Source: Cymodocea nodosa (lineage: Eukaryota; Streptophyta; Magnoliopsida; Alismatales; Cymodoceaceae). From it: a stretch of 64,000 bases of DNA. The position numbers were made by a program, and so were the translations under genes. The notes beneath the pieces were generated by a model, which made no database searches, had not been told where the DNA came from, and worked only from the letters and a program-made list of their open reading frames with translations. Location: NCBI GenBank assembly GCA_036874045.1, contig CM072344.1, positions 14,728,501 to 14,792,500 of the forward strand, read 5' to 3'. How positions within the stretch are numbered: position 1 is the stretch's first letter; each line of letters opens with the position of its first letter. Positions 9,901 through 21,203 of the stretch are shown in pieces.

Positions 9901-12076
9901 TAAATACATTCAAAAAGGAACAGACACTGATCAATATAAAGAATGCAAATATCAACAACTTCTTCTAGTTTAACTATTTAGTATAAACAAAGAAAGACGT
10001 GTGGTATAATCAATCAGTCATTGTCAACATTTTTGTATTTCTCCTGCGAGTAACACTGGGTATTGTAATCAAAATCCCCATCTCAGCGGTATACAACAAA
10101 GAAACTTGGTTTCAACCATTTTACATCCTCCTAGGTTCCTAGATTACAAAAGAAAATTAAAATTTTGAACTATATTAGGTTGCTTATGATCTATTGTTAC
10201 TTTCATTATCATCAGCCATGTCATTACTCAAGTACATTCAATTAATCATGATAGAAAGCCTAAAAGGCTCATGCCCAACAAAAACTACATGGAAAGAAAA
10301 CAATATACGGAAAACAGCATACTTCATGAATCATGAGTCACCACATATTAATAGATGACGTATTTTCCCTACAAGGAACGTATAGTGTTCAAACTCCATC
10401 ATGTAACGTTTGACATACAACATGGATTATCCCTAAAGAATTCCTCTTTTTTTGGTAATGATCCCTAATCTATTTATGGAGTGAGGGCCCAAGAAACACT
10501 ATCCCTAAAGATGACATGTGCAGAAAACCATCAGAATGAAATCTGATCTGACCTTACTTATAAATGCTAATTCCAGAAGTTATTTGACTGAAGATGCCAT
10601 TCTGTGAGCACTAAACTTGGGTACGGCCAACCCAAAATCAAGGTACACCTATTTCAACACAAATTAAATCAGTTTCTAGCGAAGAAAGCAAATTAAATCA
10701 ACACAATTCTAGTTGTATAGAACCCATACATGGGAATAAACAGAAGCAAGATGCGATGCTTCTCTTGTGAAAGGATAAGATGCATGGAGAAGCACAATTT
10801 GAAAACCTCTCGTCCTCAAGCAAAGCACGAAGAAGAAGTGGATTGCACAGCTTCAAATCGAAGTCCTTGTCTCCATATCTGACAAATACATCAACAGTAA
10901 TTCCTTAAACAAAGTACAAAGTCAGTCCAGCTTCTTCTTTTTTTATAAGAACAACCTATTCATGAGTTCTAGAAATGCAACTTTCCTGTGGGACGTCATT
11001 AACTGGGCCTCCAGCCCAACAAACAGGGTAAAAAGCTTGGTGTAGGCTGCCTAAATTGAGTCATTGCCTCACTTCAAAGGAATAAAAATGCTTCTCATAG
11101 ATATGGAACATGATAGAAACATTCTTCTCTTTACCATAAGACTCCTTGAGCATGTACAAAATCTTCTTAATATATGTTAGAAACATCACATCAGATGCAA
11201 TAGCCTCATCCATATTGTTTATAGTATAGGAAAACAAGACATACCTCCTATTACACTGGCTAAATGTACTACATAACCTGTTGAACAAACTGTTATAACT
11301 CAGGTTGATTGAGTGGTTCTCAGAGCTTCAGACCACCGACCCCACTACTGCATTTTGTGTGGATTCATATACCCAAATAATCCTCGTACTAATAAGACCA
11401 GCACTCTATATAGAGTTACCATCACTTGACCAACAATAAACTAATTATTTAATCTACAAACAACACAATTAGGATCCACTTCTTTTAACAATATCTATTT
11501 ACTCTAAAAAGCATAACAATAAAAGACTCCTAAAGGTGACTTAAACTCATCCACAACATCACAAAACACATATTAGGTAGCAAGAAAAATGCAAAAGCAC
11601 ACCACATCAACACATCCTTATGGCTGCATGCAATGACGAGAAGCAAGTAAGGAACTTTCGGAAACCCAACTGACAGAGAGAAAAACATCCAGATGTTCTT
11701 CACAATATCTCTGGTGAAAATCTTATAGCATGATCCCCTACAATTTAGATATTTTTCTGTTCATGAATTTCAACCAAACCCTCAACAAAATATAACAAAG
11801 TAATCAACACTACAAGATAACAGTGAAAAATTTTAAAAAATGTTGGAACATAACGTCAAGTGAAATACAATTTCATTCTAGAAATTGTTCATGAATAGCA
11901 AAGTTAATGCTGTTTACTTTTATTTACGTGTTTGTTACTTTAATGAATAAGGGTAATGAATACGTCGTTGCATGTGAGCATATATACATTATTTTGTGAA
12001 ATGATTTACATATATTATTGTGCTTATAAATTTATTCATAAATGATTTTAGATTTGCTTATGAATTATGTGAATAT
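9901..12076. other. Low-copy stretch, possible minus-strand exon remnants (U1)
   Basis: No gene is recognised. Two minus-strand stretches look less random than their surroundings. About 10730-10885 can be read as VDVFVRYGDKDFDLKLCNPL and onward. 11061-11288 is open for 75 codons and includes FLTYIKKILYMLKESYGKEK. Neither matches a family known to me, and no convincing splice pattern links them. They could be exons of an unidentified gene or chance frames. 11340-12076 shows nothing identifiable. Copies are at 25544-27719 and 41190-43365. Confidence 0.35.
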
Positions 12077-12190
12077 GGACCCTTATCATAGGGTATAAAT
12101 GTGATTTTGGACCTTTATCACAGGGCATAAATGTGATTTTGAATCCTTATCATAGAACATAAATGTGATTTTGGACTCCTACAAAGGAGC
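12077..12190. repeat. 32-bp minisatellite (U1)
   Basis: Three full copies (12077-12108, 12109-12140, 12141-12172) and a partial fourth of a 32-bp unit of the form 'GGACCcTTATCAtAGGGcAT' + 'AAATGTGATTTT'. Each copy differs from the next at a few positions. Confidence 0.85.
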
Positions 12191-13482
12191 AATAAAATAA
12201 ATGTTATGAATGCTAATTTATGAATGTCTTTTATTCATGTTATTTGTTTAAGTTGATGATGTTATTTTTCTTTCTTTTAATACTAAGAAAATGCTTATTG
12301 GGCTTTAGCTCATTCTTCCCCATATGATTATTTTAGACTGGGATTTTAAGGCATAAAATGACACGTAATTGTGGGGCACATGCAGGAAGGTGTTACTTCT
12401 AGTAGTGATCATAATTTAGTTTTTATATAATCATGAGATATGTAAATACAAGAAAATACTTCTGTGTACATATGTGTAGATGCTTGTGTATTTTGAAATT
12501 AAACTAAATCCTGTAAATTATGTTTTGGTTTATGTTATTATATGTTTCTAGACTTGCAATAGATTTAAGTATCTTTGCCTAGCAAAATAGGAAAGGAAGG
12601 TCTGTCATATTTTATTTTTAAAAATGTGTAAATTTTCTTCTTTTATTTTGTCGTAGTTATCGTACCAGAATTATTCAGGGCGTGCCAATATTATACTCTA
12701 ATATCAATTAAATTGTCACACTTTTAATTATCATGTACTTTTTCTTTATAATTTTTTTTCATGTGTAATGTGTTTTGAAATTTGAACTTCAATGAAGTAA
12801 AAATTTAATTTTTTGAAATCGAATTTTAAAGGCTAAAATAAACTTCAACTTTTATTTTAATTTTAAGGTTTTATGATAAATTTTAACACGAATTGATACA
12901 AAAATACGGCACAAAGCATGACACAATCAAGATAAGTGGATCGAAACGATATGACACGATTAGGCCGAAGGCTATGTTTGGATCGTATCATCAGGAGTGA
13001 GTTTGAGTACAGACCAGATGACCTGAACAGTGAATAGTATAGACATGATACGACTGGTATGTATTTGTGTGATAATGGTTATCGACTAGTTTGTGGCGGG
13101 AGGATAATATATGGCTATCTACATTTGTTCTTATCCTTATCACAAAGTCCATGGTATATAGAAAGAGATTGAGATGAAGTGTAGATGGGTCACATATACG
13201 TAGAATAATCAATTGGAAGTCTGTGGAGAACAGAAGTTATGGATGGATTAGTCAACATTGTGATAATAATAACTGCTTCTGTGTATGAATTAGTGATCAC
13301 GATGATTGCTTTCGATGGTCTAACCATGATTACCGTCAAACAAAAAACTTGCCACTGTGTATGCCAAAAACGTGCAAATTAAACATGGAAATATCATAAA
13401 GCATGCATGCAGCTAATAATTGGCAGACTAACTTTCTAAGAAAAGTTCATACGTACTCGCAAACTAATCAAACATGGTTGGC
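12191..13482. other. Intergenic DNA and GRP-A downstream flank (U1)
   Basis: 12191-12720 holds nothing recognised. From about 12720 the DNA aligns with the area left of GRP-C (about 56990 onward), so the GRP cassette begins here. 13070-13420 is the conserved downstream flank shared with GRP-C and the orphan D flank. It has the ATGGT-N3-ACCAT palindrome at 13315-13327. Copies are at about 27834-29127 and 43480-44771. Confidence 0.6.
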
Positions 13483-13488
13483 TTTATT
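13483..13488 (-). terminator. Poly(A) signal of GRP-A (U1)
   Basis: AATAAA on the minus strand within GTTCGAATAAAGCC, about 210 bp past the stop codon. The sequence context is kept in GRP-B and GRP-C. An (ATTAC)n microsatellite lies just upstream in the transcript, at 13494-13516. Copies are at about 29128-29133 and 44772-44777. Confidence 0.6.
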
Positions 13489-13661
13489 CGAACTACATTA
13501 CATTACATTACATTACATAATAAGCCTTCTACTGCTGCAATCGATCATCAATACTGAACACAAAATAACATACACCTAGCTAGCTAGAGACGTATATGGA
13601 TAGAAAGTGGCTGCATGCATACTATCATGAAGTGTCCTTGATGATGTCCAACCATGCGTGC

Positions 13662-13683
13662 ATGGTGTCGTCGTCGACACCAT
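13662..13683 (-). promoter_or_regulatory. 3'-UTR stem-loop of GRP-A (U1)
   Basis: A perfect 9-bp inverted repeat (atggtgtcg / cgacaccat) with a 4-nt loop starts 16 nt after the stop codon. It would fold in the mRNA. It is present unchanged in GRP-C and with one mispair plus a G-U pair in GRP-B. Function unknown. Confidence 0.5.
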
Positions 13684-13699
13684 CTAAAGTGCGCGATCA

Positions 13700-13960
13700 T
13701 CAATAGCGGGGATAACCGGGATATCCTCCGTAGTACGGGTAACCTCCCATTGACGACGTGGCACTTCCATAGCCGGAGCCATATCCAGATCCGTATCCCC
13801 CTCCAAAGGGGCCATATCCGCCTCCACCACCGCCGCCACCACCTCCAGCTCTGACGCTGCTATACATCCTCCCCTGGAGCTCCCTTGATGCAGTGGCCAT
13901 GCTCACGCAGAGCACGACCACCAGAACTGCTACTACGGCAAACTTAAGGCTACCCGCCAT
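13700..13960 (-). CDS. GRP-A, small secreted Gly/Tyr-rich protein (U1)
   Basis: An 86-residue single-exon protein. Residues 1-25 are a clear signal peptide (MAGSLK, then a Val/Ala/Leu core, with ATAS before the likely cut), predicting export. The mature part starts RELQG, then has ten consecutive Gly (39-48), YGPFGGG, three YGSG-type repeats (56-66) and a Tyr/Pro-rich tail ending GGYPGYPRY. There is no RNA-binding domain, so it is not of the RRM glycine-rich class. It resembles plant cell-wall structural glycine-rich proteins, and the tyrosines could allow oxidative cross-linking (inference). The start is the only Met before the signal peptide. A TATA box lies 93 bp upstream and a poly(A) signal about 210 bp downstream. 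GRP-A has an extra Arg at position 31 compared with GRP-B and GRP-C. The exact biological role is unknown. Confidence 0.9.
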   Translation of the reverse strand: MAGSLKFAVVAVLVVVLCVSMATASRELQGRMYSSVRAGGGGGGGGGGYGPFGGGYGSGYGSGYGSATSSMGGYPYYGGYPGYPRY

Positions 13961-14052
13961 TCTTGTTACTCAATTGAGGAGATCAAACAACTACGAAAGA
14001 CACGATAACTTGCTAGCTGCTTGCGTGAGATTGTTAGCAGTCCATGAGGGTG

Positions 14053-14060
14053 TATTTATA
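14053..14060 (-). promoter_or_regulatory. TATA box of GRP-A (U1)
   Basis: The minus strand reads CTATAAATAC, a textbook plant TATA box, 93 bp before the start codon. This implies transcription starting near 14025-14030 and a 5' leader of about 65-70 nt. The position and sequence are the same in GRP-B and GRP-C. Confidence 0.8.
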
Positions 14061-14539
14061 GGATTTTGATTCACTTGTACATACATATCTCTCGGCTTCA
14101 TGTTACCTTGATAGAAATATTCAAACCCTTACATCACATAGATCTTCCACCGTGGATTCCAATTATTCTAGGTGAATAGTGCCAGCTATCGTAAGAGAAT
14201 GGGGATGGTTGCATGCGAGGTAGCTGACTTTGTAAACTAATAACTACAGAGATGGAAGCGAAATACTGCTGAGATGCTTTCCATGCCCAAACAATAATGT
14301 TCATGGCAAAACCTTAAAGTATTGTTAATGTAATTGACTATGAAATGGTCATGAAGTGCTTTCAAAATATGCATCCGTGATGTGGTATTCTTTAAGATAT
14401 ATGATATATAGTGAATAATTACACAGTAATTTAAAACATCACAACCACCACTTTCGTTATAAGAAGGATGGATGCGACTGGACTAGTGGTGGTATGATTT
14501 ATCAAGAGATGCAATGAAACAATCAAATAAGTATAGAGG

Positions 14540-14568
14540 CACATGCATGGTTTGCTTCCATGCATGTG
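14540..14568 (-). promoter_or_regulatory. RY-motif palindrome upstream of GRP-A (U1)
   Basis: Perfect 11-bp arms cacatgcatgg / ccatgcatgtg are separated by 7 nt, about 580-610 bp upstream of the GRP-A start. Each arm contains CATGCA, the RY element bound by plant B3-domain regulators (known for the motif). A regulatory role here is inference. Confidence 0.45.
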
Positions 14569-15179
14569 AATTACAGAAGTTGATCGACAAATTAAACCCT
14601 TTTATTTCTTCTTCCTTCCTCTCAGGTCAAATGCGTCTTATGTATATACATGACATGACAAATAGATGCTTGGGTCATGCTTTTGAATAATTGAAATGCA
14701 TTTCGACTTAGAATGGTAGCACATGCAAGCATGCTGCTCATGGATCTATGTGAGAAATGCTGGAAATGTGTAATAAAAATGAGTTGGCTCCGACATGTAG
14801 TGGTAGAGTAGCATATCGATTAATTTAAGTTCTTCATCTTCTTGAATAAAAAATTTGGAGGTCATAGGTTGAGGAGTCTAACTAATTTAAATTCAATGAC
14901 AGTTGTGCTGACGAAATTCTTTGCTGTCTTCAATTCTACCACTTATTGCATGGAAGAGTGTTTTAACATGGTTTTTTTTAATATTACAAATATTGTTGCT
15001 GTTTAAACATGCATTTATAATATATGTGATCTTTTAACAATTAATTAATAAATTTACGCCTTACACATAAAAAAAGGATCTTCATTTTATGTCATGTCAA
15101 TCACGTCAAATAGGCATATAAAAAGATGTATAAGTTTATTGTTTACGAAGAAAAATACAAAATAATACTATACAATTCA

Positions 15180-15440
15180 AAAAGTAATTTCTTTTATATT
15201 TTAGATAATTTAGGCTTATATCTAAGAGTGATTTCTTTTATATTTTAGATAGTTTATACTCATATCTAGGAGTGATTTTTTTTTTTATATTTTAGATAAT
15301 TTAAGCTCATATGTAAGAGTGATTTCTTTTTTATATTTTAGATGGTTTAGGCTCATATTTGTGAGTGATTTATTTTATATTTTAAATAATTGAGATTCAT
15401 ATCTAAGAGTAGTTTATGCTTGTATTTAGGCTTTTATTTA
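15180..15440. repeat. Degenerate AT-rich ~55-bp tandem repeat (U1)
   Basis: About five copies of a unit of the form 'agtgatttcttttatatttt' + 'agataatttaggctcatatctaag', each 50-57 bp long with variable T runs. Related but more diverged sequence sits at the same place beside GRP-C (from about 59515), so the array belongs to the ancestral cassette edge. Confidence 0.75.
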
Positions 15441-16292
15441 TTTATTTATTTATTTTAGATAGCTTAAACTCATACCAAGAAACATTTTCTTTTTCAATTC
15501 TTCTATACAAAAGTATCTAAATATTTTCTAGAAGCTCATATCTAGGCACACACACACATAAATAGAGCATTGTGTACAATGCATGGATGGCATGCGTGCA
15601 CATTAATAACACACATTTGATCGGACTCAATGTTGTTTGGTTGAATCAGAGTGAATGATGTTTGGTTCGATCGAACTTAGTTTTCGAATATTATCATAAT
15701 ATTTATCTATAAATTATTTATTATCCATAAATAGTTGTATAAATATATATGAAATTATATTTATATGATATGTATAAATATACTATATTATGTAATTAAA
15801 TTTATAAGTATATTATAAATTTAAAACCATTTCATAAAATGATATATAAATATGAGTTGTTCGATCGAAGTTCAATTGGACCGAACGGTTGTGTATTCAT
15901 TTGGAGCATTCAGTTGGATCAAACTTTGTGCGTTTGGTTGTGGACTGAACATTGCACAATGTTTGATTTTGATCAAATGTTGTGGTTAGTGAGGGAGGAG
16001 AGATTTTATAAATTAACTCAATCACAACTCAGTCTTTTCGTTCATGATACAAATCACAAATTCATAATATTTTCTCAACTTTCAAGTTTACAATCTCTTT
16101 TAAGTCTCAAGTCTCCTAAATTCTCAAATTTTGTAAAATGATGCATGGCTTTATCTGGTTCAACAACATTGGTGATGATAATTTTTAGACTTTTTAGTTA
16201 GAATAGTAGTCACGGATTGTGAAAGTTGAAGCATCTTTAAGTATTATTGTCAAACAGAAAAGAAGATCTATATTATGATTCAAGTTCACAAT
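15441..16292. other. AT-rich spacer leading into the hAT remnant (U1)
   Basis: No gene is seen. It contains a (TTTA)n run near 15437-15463, a short (CA)n near 15546-15557 and repeated ggttcgatcgaac/gttcgatcgaag words near 15663 and 15859 that may belong to the hAT 5' end. An open frame at 15839-16141 has no recognisable motif. Copies are at 31087-31938 and 46730-47581, and the corresponding right part is at 1-649. Confidence 0.45.
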
Positions 16293-19200
16293 TATGATGA
16301 AATTTATAGGATGACATTACCATAAAGAAGGCGTACTACAACATTTATAACGTACACTTTTCCTATAAGGTTTCTAACAGTAAAAATCATTTAAGTAGAC
16401 ATTTAGCTAATTGTGAATGTATAAATCTTAAAAAAATAAATTGGTTCAAACCTAGCTTAGTTTTAGTCCTAAATGTAATATTTCACAATGACATTATAAT
16501 GCTAGAAAGGCTAGGGAATTGCATATTAAATTTGTTGTTGTTCAAAATTTATCTATTAATTTTGGTGATAGTTAATATTTAAAAAAATATATTTTACAAG
16601 TATATTATCCACACATTAAAATTATTTTTAAGAATACCACTAGGTAAGATATTATTGAAGTTTATAATAAGCTTAGAAAGAAACTAATTAATGTAATGGA
16701 TTCTATAACTATTTTAATAGTATGTACATTTGATATTTGGGAGGAAAGAATTGAAATAAGATATATTGTTGTTACTACATATTTTATTGATTGTAATTGA
16801 ATTTTTTGAAAAGGTTAATATGATTTAGAAGAATAAATTATCCCTATAATGCTTAAAATGTTTTTTTTATTATTATGTAAATTTTTGAATTTTTCTTAAT
16901 GAAAGAAAAAGTAGGTAGTATTACTTTTAATAATGTTTCTAATAATAGTGCAACTATTCCCATATTTAAAAGTAGATGAAGTCCACCATATGATTTTACT
17001 TTATTTCATAAAAAATGTATATGTCATAGAATTAACTTTATAGTTTAAGTTAGTGTTGGAGAAATAAAATCTTTTGCCGAAAATATTAAAACTACATTAG
17101 CTTATATTGCACATAGTAGTAGATGTCACTAAGAATTTAGTCATGTATGTAATTTATTTGATTTAACATACAAGACATTTACCATGGATGTTTTTCATAG
17201 ATGGAATTCTTTGTATTTAATGTTGAAATATTTGCAGTATAAAGAACCTATAAAAACTTATTATAATAGTGGAATTGATGATAGTATAATACCTTTAAAT
17301 GTGAATAATTTTGCAAGTGTTAATTATTTTGTTGAATTTTTAAAATCATTTTATAATGTAGCTAAACATTTATTTGGAGTATATTATTCTACTTCTATTT
17401 ATGTAACACATTATTTATATAATATTACAAAAGTTTTTAATACTTATGATAATTATCCATTTTTTACATTAATAATTATAAAAATTAAAGAAATTTTTTA
17501 TATACATTAATTGTTTGTTTAGATTATAGAACTAAAATAAAAGTTGTTAGAAAAATATTAAGTGTGACATAAAAATATTTAAATATAGAACTTAATGTAA
17601 CTATTGAAAATGTAGAAGAAAATTTAAATAACATATTTGATTTATATGTTGTAAGATATGGATTACAACAAATACAATATTCATCTTATTTAATAGAATT
17701 ACTATCATCATCATCAATACATCATTTGAGCTTATTTGTTAATGATTATAATGAAATTTCTATCTGAATAACTAGACAAGAATTAATTAATTTTAATAAT
17801 ACTAAACATACCTATTTAGTGAGGGAAAATCCTAATTTCATGGATTTTGATATAATTTATTAGTGGAAATGACAACAAGATGTATTTCTTATTTGATTTT
17901 TAATGGTTAAAGATTTGTTAACGATTTTAGTTTCTTTTGTAGCATGTGAATAAATTTTTACTATTAATGAAAATATATTAGATGATAAAAAAGTTAGGTT
18001 AAAAGATAACATTTTGGAGGTTGTGATGTTACCACCGATAGAGTGAACTAGTTGACATCTTGGGGGGTTTTTCTCAAATGCTCGAGGATAGAAGAGTTGA
18101 GGGTTCTCCTACGTCTCAGGTAAGAAGGAGTTACCACCTAGTCTATCGGTGATGGTCTGACAACTTATTTGGTGGTGAACGTGAGAAAGTTGACAGAGGC
18201 CAGATGGAAGTTTCCTGAGACCAGTGGAGAGTAAAGCTGAAGTTTTCAAATATCAATGGAGGGTTTAGCAGAAGTGTTTGGAAATTGATAGAGATTTTGA
18301 CAAAATTGTGAGAAATTAGTGGAATGTTCAACAAAACTGTCTGGAAATTGACGGACGTTTTGGCGTAATCGTTTGGAAATCGATAGAAGTTTTTGTGACA
18401 CCATCTGAAAATTGATGAAAGGTTTTGCTAAATCGTCTGAAATTCATTGGAGACTTTGCCAAAGCATTCATAATTCGATAGAGGGTTTTACTAGACGTAG
18501 CAAAGCTAGAGTAGTAGAGCTTGCAAATGCTGAACTGAAGAGAATGCATTGGAGTTGGGTTTAAGGTATTCTTTTAGATGTTTTGGGATGTTATGGATTT
18601 GTGTATCTGAGGGCGTGGATCTAGATGCGGATGTACATGCCCTTATCGAAGAGTTGTGGAGTCCTTTTATAAGGTATGAGTGGTGATATGAACAAAGTGG
18701 GTAGGTGATGTGAGTGGTTGTTTGCATTGATGGTTGGCAGAGATCAAGGGGTTGCACTCGTCTATGGCAGGCAGTATTGACGTGAAGCAACGTGTTGATT
18801 AGGTGAGCTACAATGGTGGTGACGATCTCAGAAGTCAAAGAGTCGTCGTCCCTAGTGGTTGAGAAAAGGGTTGTTCACATGTTGAATGTGCATTGGTGTT
18901 GACTAACAATGGCTCGCGAAGCGATAGAGAGGTGTAGCGGGTGACATTAAAGATGAAGCATCGAAGGAGCTATGAACATCATCGTTAATGAGTTGAGATC
19001 AGGGTTGTCAGATTGAGGCCATGTGGACAAATCTTAACCATTCATTCCAACAAGGAGAGAGGGAACGCTAATTGTGTCACCACATGTTACATCCTAGAAG
19101 AGAGAGGAAGTGAGGTGCCATAAGTGGATGACTTTTGACTAACCATTCTAGTGTTGTCATGTGTTAAGAGTTGTTGACGAGGAATGTTACGTGTCATATT

Positions 19201-19883
19201 GATGTGGCAAGTGATGTGGCAAAGAGGGAAAATAGTTAAAAAAATGGAAGTTTCAAGATTTGTTCCCGCCATCTTCCTAATCATTCTGGTGCAATCCATT
19301 TGTCTGAAAAGTCATTCGATAGGGAGAAATTAATCTCGGAAGATTATAGAAATGCCTTAGAAGCATCAAACGATTTCAATAATATGTGGATCTATGCGTA
19401 CTAGCTCGAATATCAGAATGTAGGCAGCAAGGTAGTGATCAACACACAAGGGGTGTCAATCTATAGCTCTGGACGAGTAGACGTCATATCATGGACTGTT
19501 GGAGAGGGTGATATATCGTTGTTGGTCAATAGTTGATAGCTGACTTTGACTGAATTGACCATTAGTTTTGATTGTGATATATCGTTGTTGGTCAATAGTT
19601 TAGAATGCAACTGAGGATACAAGTGATGTTAATGACAAGGTTGATGCACGAGATTGATGTATTTCGTAGATTGGGGTTGTGATAAGACAGACATCCAAAG
19701 GCTCGATTGGGGCAAACCCTAGCTAAAGGGGGATTGCAATTTACGAGTTTAACTCGACTGATACAAAAGTAGGGTGTCTACAGATGCATTAATGTTTATC
19801 AAAGATTAAGTGTTTGCCTGAATTCATAGACAACAAGAATATGATAATTTCATAGATGAATTTAAAAAATTGAATGTAAATTA
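16293..19883 (+). mobile_element. Decayed hAT-family transposase region, interrupted (U1)
   Basis: Copy of the element at 650-4240, carried by tandem amplification rather than by transposition: its insertion and its decay are the same in every unit. The RWNS motif lies just after 17184. Confidence 0.75.
18023..19782. mobile_element. 1.76-kb insertion inside the hAT remnant (U1)
   Basis: Same insertion as 2380-4139, in the same position of the hAT remnant. It therefore predates the tandem amplification. Confidence 0.5.
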
Positions 19884-20857
19884 AATATAAAAATATCTAA
19901 TGTAATATTTGTCTCGTTAAAATTTATAATGTAATTTTAATTTCATTTCACAAAAGAATAATTTATTTTAACTTTATGAGTTTGTATTTGAATGTTCCTC
20001 TCTTCTTAATATGTATTTAGTTTAAATAATAAGTAATTAGAATTTATAAATATTAATAAATATATATGAATTTATTAGTATATTTAAAATTAAAAATCCG
20101 ATCAAAAAATTTGATTAGAATTCAAAATCCGATTGAAAGATCGAAAAATCTGATCAAAATATCAGAGGCAAAAAACAAAATCCAATTGGAGATCCGAAAA
20201 TCAGATCAAAAGATCGATTTTCCTCTTCTACGCAGCATATATACATTTTTTAGACTATAATTTCGGCTTTCCTGATTTTTTTGATATTCTTTTGATTAAT
20301 ATGGTTTCCCTTCTTTTATTTTCACATTGGTTTGCATATCGCACGTTGAGATCGGTGAGTAAACTTCTGTCCTCTCTCCGTCTTTTTTTCTTTTCCTTTA
20401 TCTTTATTATTATTATTATTATATATATATGCATATTTTTTTTCTTCTTCATCACATTTTTATTTCACCTATTATTATTATCTCCTTCGTCATCTCTATT
20501 CTTTTTTTCTTCTTTTATTAGTTTTCTTTTTTCTTCCTTCTATTTTCCTTTTTCTCTTTCCCCTTCTTCTTTCTGCCTTTCCAATTATTATTGATATTTT
20601 TGGCCCAAAAAATTAGTGATCCACGTATAGAAAAAAAGACTAAACATTAAGAAGCATCGTTATTGACCCTCATCATGATCCTTGTTGTGATTGTGAATTT
20701 CCACTCCTTTTGTTTGAGATTTTATTTCAAGTTGTTGAGTAGTTCTTTTCATCATAGTATTCTTGATCGATTATGTTTAGAATATATATGCCCATATCAT
20801 TCAGCAATTTGTGCACAATTATTGGATACTATCCAAATATATACAAGCTACAATCGA

Positions 20858-21203
20858 TCATTATAGTGTGCTACTGGTTTGTGGCAGGATAATAGCTATC
20901 TACATTTTTTCTTATCCTTCAACAAAATTCAAGATAGAAAGAGATTGACATGATGCGTAAATGAGTCACATATACGTAGAATAATCTTTGGAAGTCTGGT
21001 GAAGTAGAATTTTTTGAGGCAATATTCATCTCTATGGATAGATTAGTCAACGTTGTAATAATAATATCTGCTTCTGCATTTGAATTAGTGATCACGATGA
21101 TTGCTTTCCATGGTCTAACCATGATCACCGTCAAGCAAAAAGCTTGCTATTGTGTGTGCCAAAAACGTGCTAATTAAACATGGAAATATCATAAAGCATG
21201 CAT
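20858..21203. repeat. Orphan GRP downstream flank (U1)
   Basis: Copy of 5215-5560. It ends 80 bp before the junction at 21283/21284. Confidence 0.8.

Larger units (their letters stand above)
13961..15179 (-). promoter_or_regulatory. GRP-A upstream region (U1)
   Basis: The 1.2 kb upstream of GRP-A contains no other gene. It aligns with the upstream region of GRP-C (58245 to about 59460) along its length and with that of GRP-B up to about 54200. Long conserved blocks include gtgagattgttagcag near the leader, catcacatagatcttcca, and the RY palindrome. This marks the promoter as part of the duplicated GRP cassette. Copies are at 29606-30825 and 45250-46468. Confidence 0.6.

Noticed and set aside
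12077-12190. Evenly spaced repeats considered as a CRISPR array
   Set aside because: The 32-bp units are directly adjacent with no spacers, and the window is plant nuclear DNA. It is a minisatellite.
13654-13854. Plus-strand frame over GRP-A encoding an Arg/His-rich peptide
   Set aside because: It is the antisense shadow of the GRP coding sequence. The signal peptide, TATA box and poly(A) signal all support the minus strand.
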